A stretch of 7,104 bases of DNA, from contig CAZBPZ010000078.1 in assembly GCA_964493955.1 (NCBI GenBank), forward strand, positions 1-7,104. The letters are read 5' to 3'. This document shows, piece by piece, positions 6,692 to 7,104 of this stretch (within the stretch, counting starts at the first letter, position 1; the number at the start of each line of letters is the position of its first letter). The DNA comes from CAZBPZ01 sp964493955 (GTDB lineage: Bacteria > Chloroflexota > Dehalococcoidia > Dehalococcoidales > Fen-1064). The notes beneath the pieces were generated by a model, which ran no database searches, was not told where the DNA came from, and saw only the letters and a program-made list of their open reading frames with translations. The translations under genes were made by a program, and so were the position numbers.

Positions 6692-6707
6692 GAATAAAGG
6701 TTTATTC
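6692..6707. promoter_or_regulatory. Perfect AT-rich palindrome, candidate operator
   Basis: GAATAAA (6692-6698) and TTTATTC (6701-6707) are exact inverted repeats separated by GG. The site lies between the -10 candidate at 6715-6720 and the ribosome binding site at 6677-6686, at the predicted transcription start of the - strand gene. That is a typical operator position. The AT-hook-bearing product of that gene would be an obvious candidate to bind it, which is an inference. As RNA it could form only a weak hairpin. Confidence 0.4.
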
Positions 6708-6714
6708 TCCTTTA

Positions 6715-6743
6715 AGAATATCACGCACGAAACCGGAAATCAA
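6715..6743 (-). promoter_or_regulatory. Proximal candidate promoter of the - strand gene
   Basis: On the - strand TTGATT (6743-6738) is followed after exactly 17 bases by TATTCT (6720-6715), with a TG one base upstream of the -10 (extended -10 form). Each hexamer matches the consensus at four of six positions. It predicts a start near 6708 and a leader of about 35 bases. Confidence 0.45.
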
Positions 6744-6790
6744 TAGTCAAGAAAAAATAAATACTCCGCGAAGAAATTCCTATTACCAGC

Positions 6791-6820
6791 CTTATAAGAA
6801 GTCTTTATCAAGTTTGTCAT
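6791..6820 (-). promoter_or_regulatory. Distal candidate promoter of the - strand gene
   Basis: On the - strand ATGACA (6820-6815) and TATAAG (6796-6791) match the -35 and -10 consensus at five of six positions each, with an 18-base spacer. The leader to the ATG at 6673 would be about 110 bases. It is a better motif match than the proximal pair but further away, and AT-rich sequence gives chance hits, so both are predictions. Confidence 0.4.
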
Positions 6821-7104
6821 TATCCCTGCCTACGGCACCGGGGACCGGTAAGACTGCTGTCTTTGCACACCAGATGGAGCAGACCACATGCCCAGAAACA
6901 CCAAACCGGGCGGCGCCCCCACGGGTACGTGTTCCTTCCTCATGTCCCGCCTCCATATCATAGTCGCTGGCCCGTCTATCAGACAGCCTAGGCCCTGTCA
7001 GCCAAAAGCCCCCCCTTACCTCAGGCTGCCGTACCTTGACGGCGCTGGGGCAAGCGTCTATACTCGGTATATCCGTGAAGGCGATGGCGGAGGCATGCCC
7101 CCCA
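6821..7104. other. Region without a recognised gene; unassigned open frame on the - strand
   Basis: I recognise no gene, RNA or mobile element here. A - strand frame is open from the window end (7103) to a TAA at 6794-6792, 103 codons. Its reading includes SDYDMEAGHEEGTRTRGG and RFGVSGH. Its internal ATG is near 6958 and has no clear ribosome binding site. An opposing + strand frame starting at the ATG at 6888 is also open to the window end. Third-position bias is weaker than in the real genes, so neither is called as a CDS. The - strand frame could be the 3' end of a gene that starts beyond the window. Confidence 0.3.

Noticed and set aside
6257..6697. Open frame of 146 codons on the + strand opposite the small regulator-like gene
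   Set aside because: The - strand reading has a strong ribosome binding site, promoter candidates and a terminator, and a protein-like sequence. The + strand reading has none of these.
6982..6999. GACAG/CTGTC inverted repeat
   Set aside because: A five-base stem with an eight-base loop and no adjoining features is expected by chance.
1..7104. CRISPR arrays, tRNA or rRNA genes, insertion sequences
   Set aside because: No regularly spaced repeats, cloverleaf-like stretch, rRNA-like sequence, transposase motifs or terminal inverted repeats were seen on either strand.

Overview
The window is G+C-rich bacterial chromosomal DNA. Most third codon positions are G or C, and clear purine-rich Shine-Dalgarno sites precede the genes. 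Nothing in it fixes the taxon. The gene content is a peptide ABC transporter ATPase, a fused HMG-CoA-synthase-like/OB-fold protein, an SCP2-type thiolase and paired acyl-CoA dehydrogenases. That mix would suit an acyl-CoA-oxidising lineage such as Chloroflexota (Dehalococcoidia-like), but this is inference and not shown directly.

Layout, left to right. (1) Bases 1-849 hold the 3' part of an OppF/DppF-type peptide transporter ATPase, cut by the window start. (2) A 141-base gap contains a candidate promoter at 868-897. (3) Bases 991-6025 hold four genes on the + strand that read as one operon: an HMG-CoA-synthase-like domain fused to a zinc-ribbon/OB-fold (DUF35) domain, an SCP2/SCPx-type thiolase, and two dissimilar acyl-CoA dehydrogenases only 10 bases apart. 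(4) The convergent gap at 6026-6250 holds a strong GC hairpin that reads as an intrinsic terminator for the - strand gene. (5) Bases 6251-6673 on the - strand encode a small unrecognised protein with an AT-hook-like patch and a winged-helix-like C-terminus. (6) Its AT-rich upstream region carries two promoter-like element pairs and a perfect palindrome. (7) From about 6830 to the end I see no recognisable gene, only an unassigned open frame on the - strand running off the window.

The four-gene operon looks like part of an acyl-CoA shortening pathway. The dehydrogenase pair would make a 2-enoyl-CoA. The thiolase, with the OB-fold fusion protein as partner, would cleave or condense a 3-oxoacyl-CoA or a related ester. 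The arrangement recalls two known systems: the archaeal thiolase/DUF35/HMG-CoA synthase complex, and the actinobacterial steroid side-chain modules (alpha2beta2 dehydrogenases with ChsH1-ChsH2-Ltp2). No hydratase, hydroxyacyl-CoA dehydrogenase, CoA ligase or ETF gene lies in the window, so the substrate cannot be named.

The most notable observations come from manual motif alignment. The HMG-CoA-synthase-like domain appears to have lost all three classical catalytic residues, while the neighbouring thiolase keeps its own. The two dehydrogenases carry complementary halves of the usual catalytic and FAD-binding equipment, which suggests an obligate heteromer.
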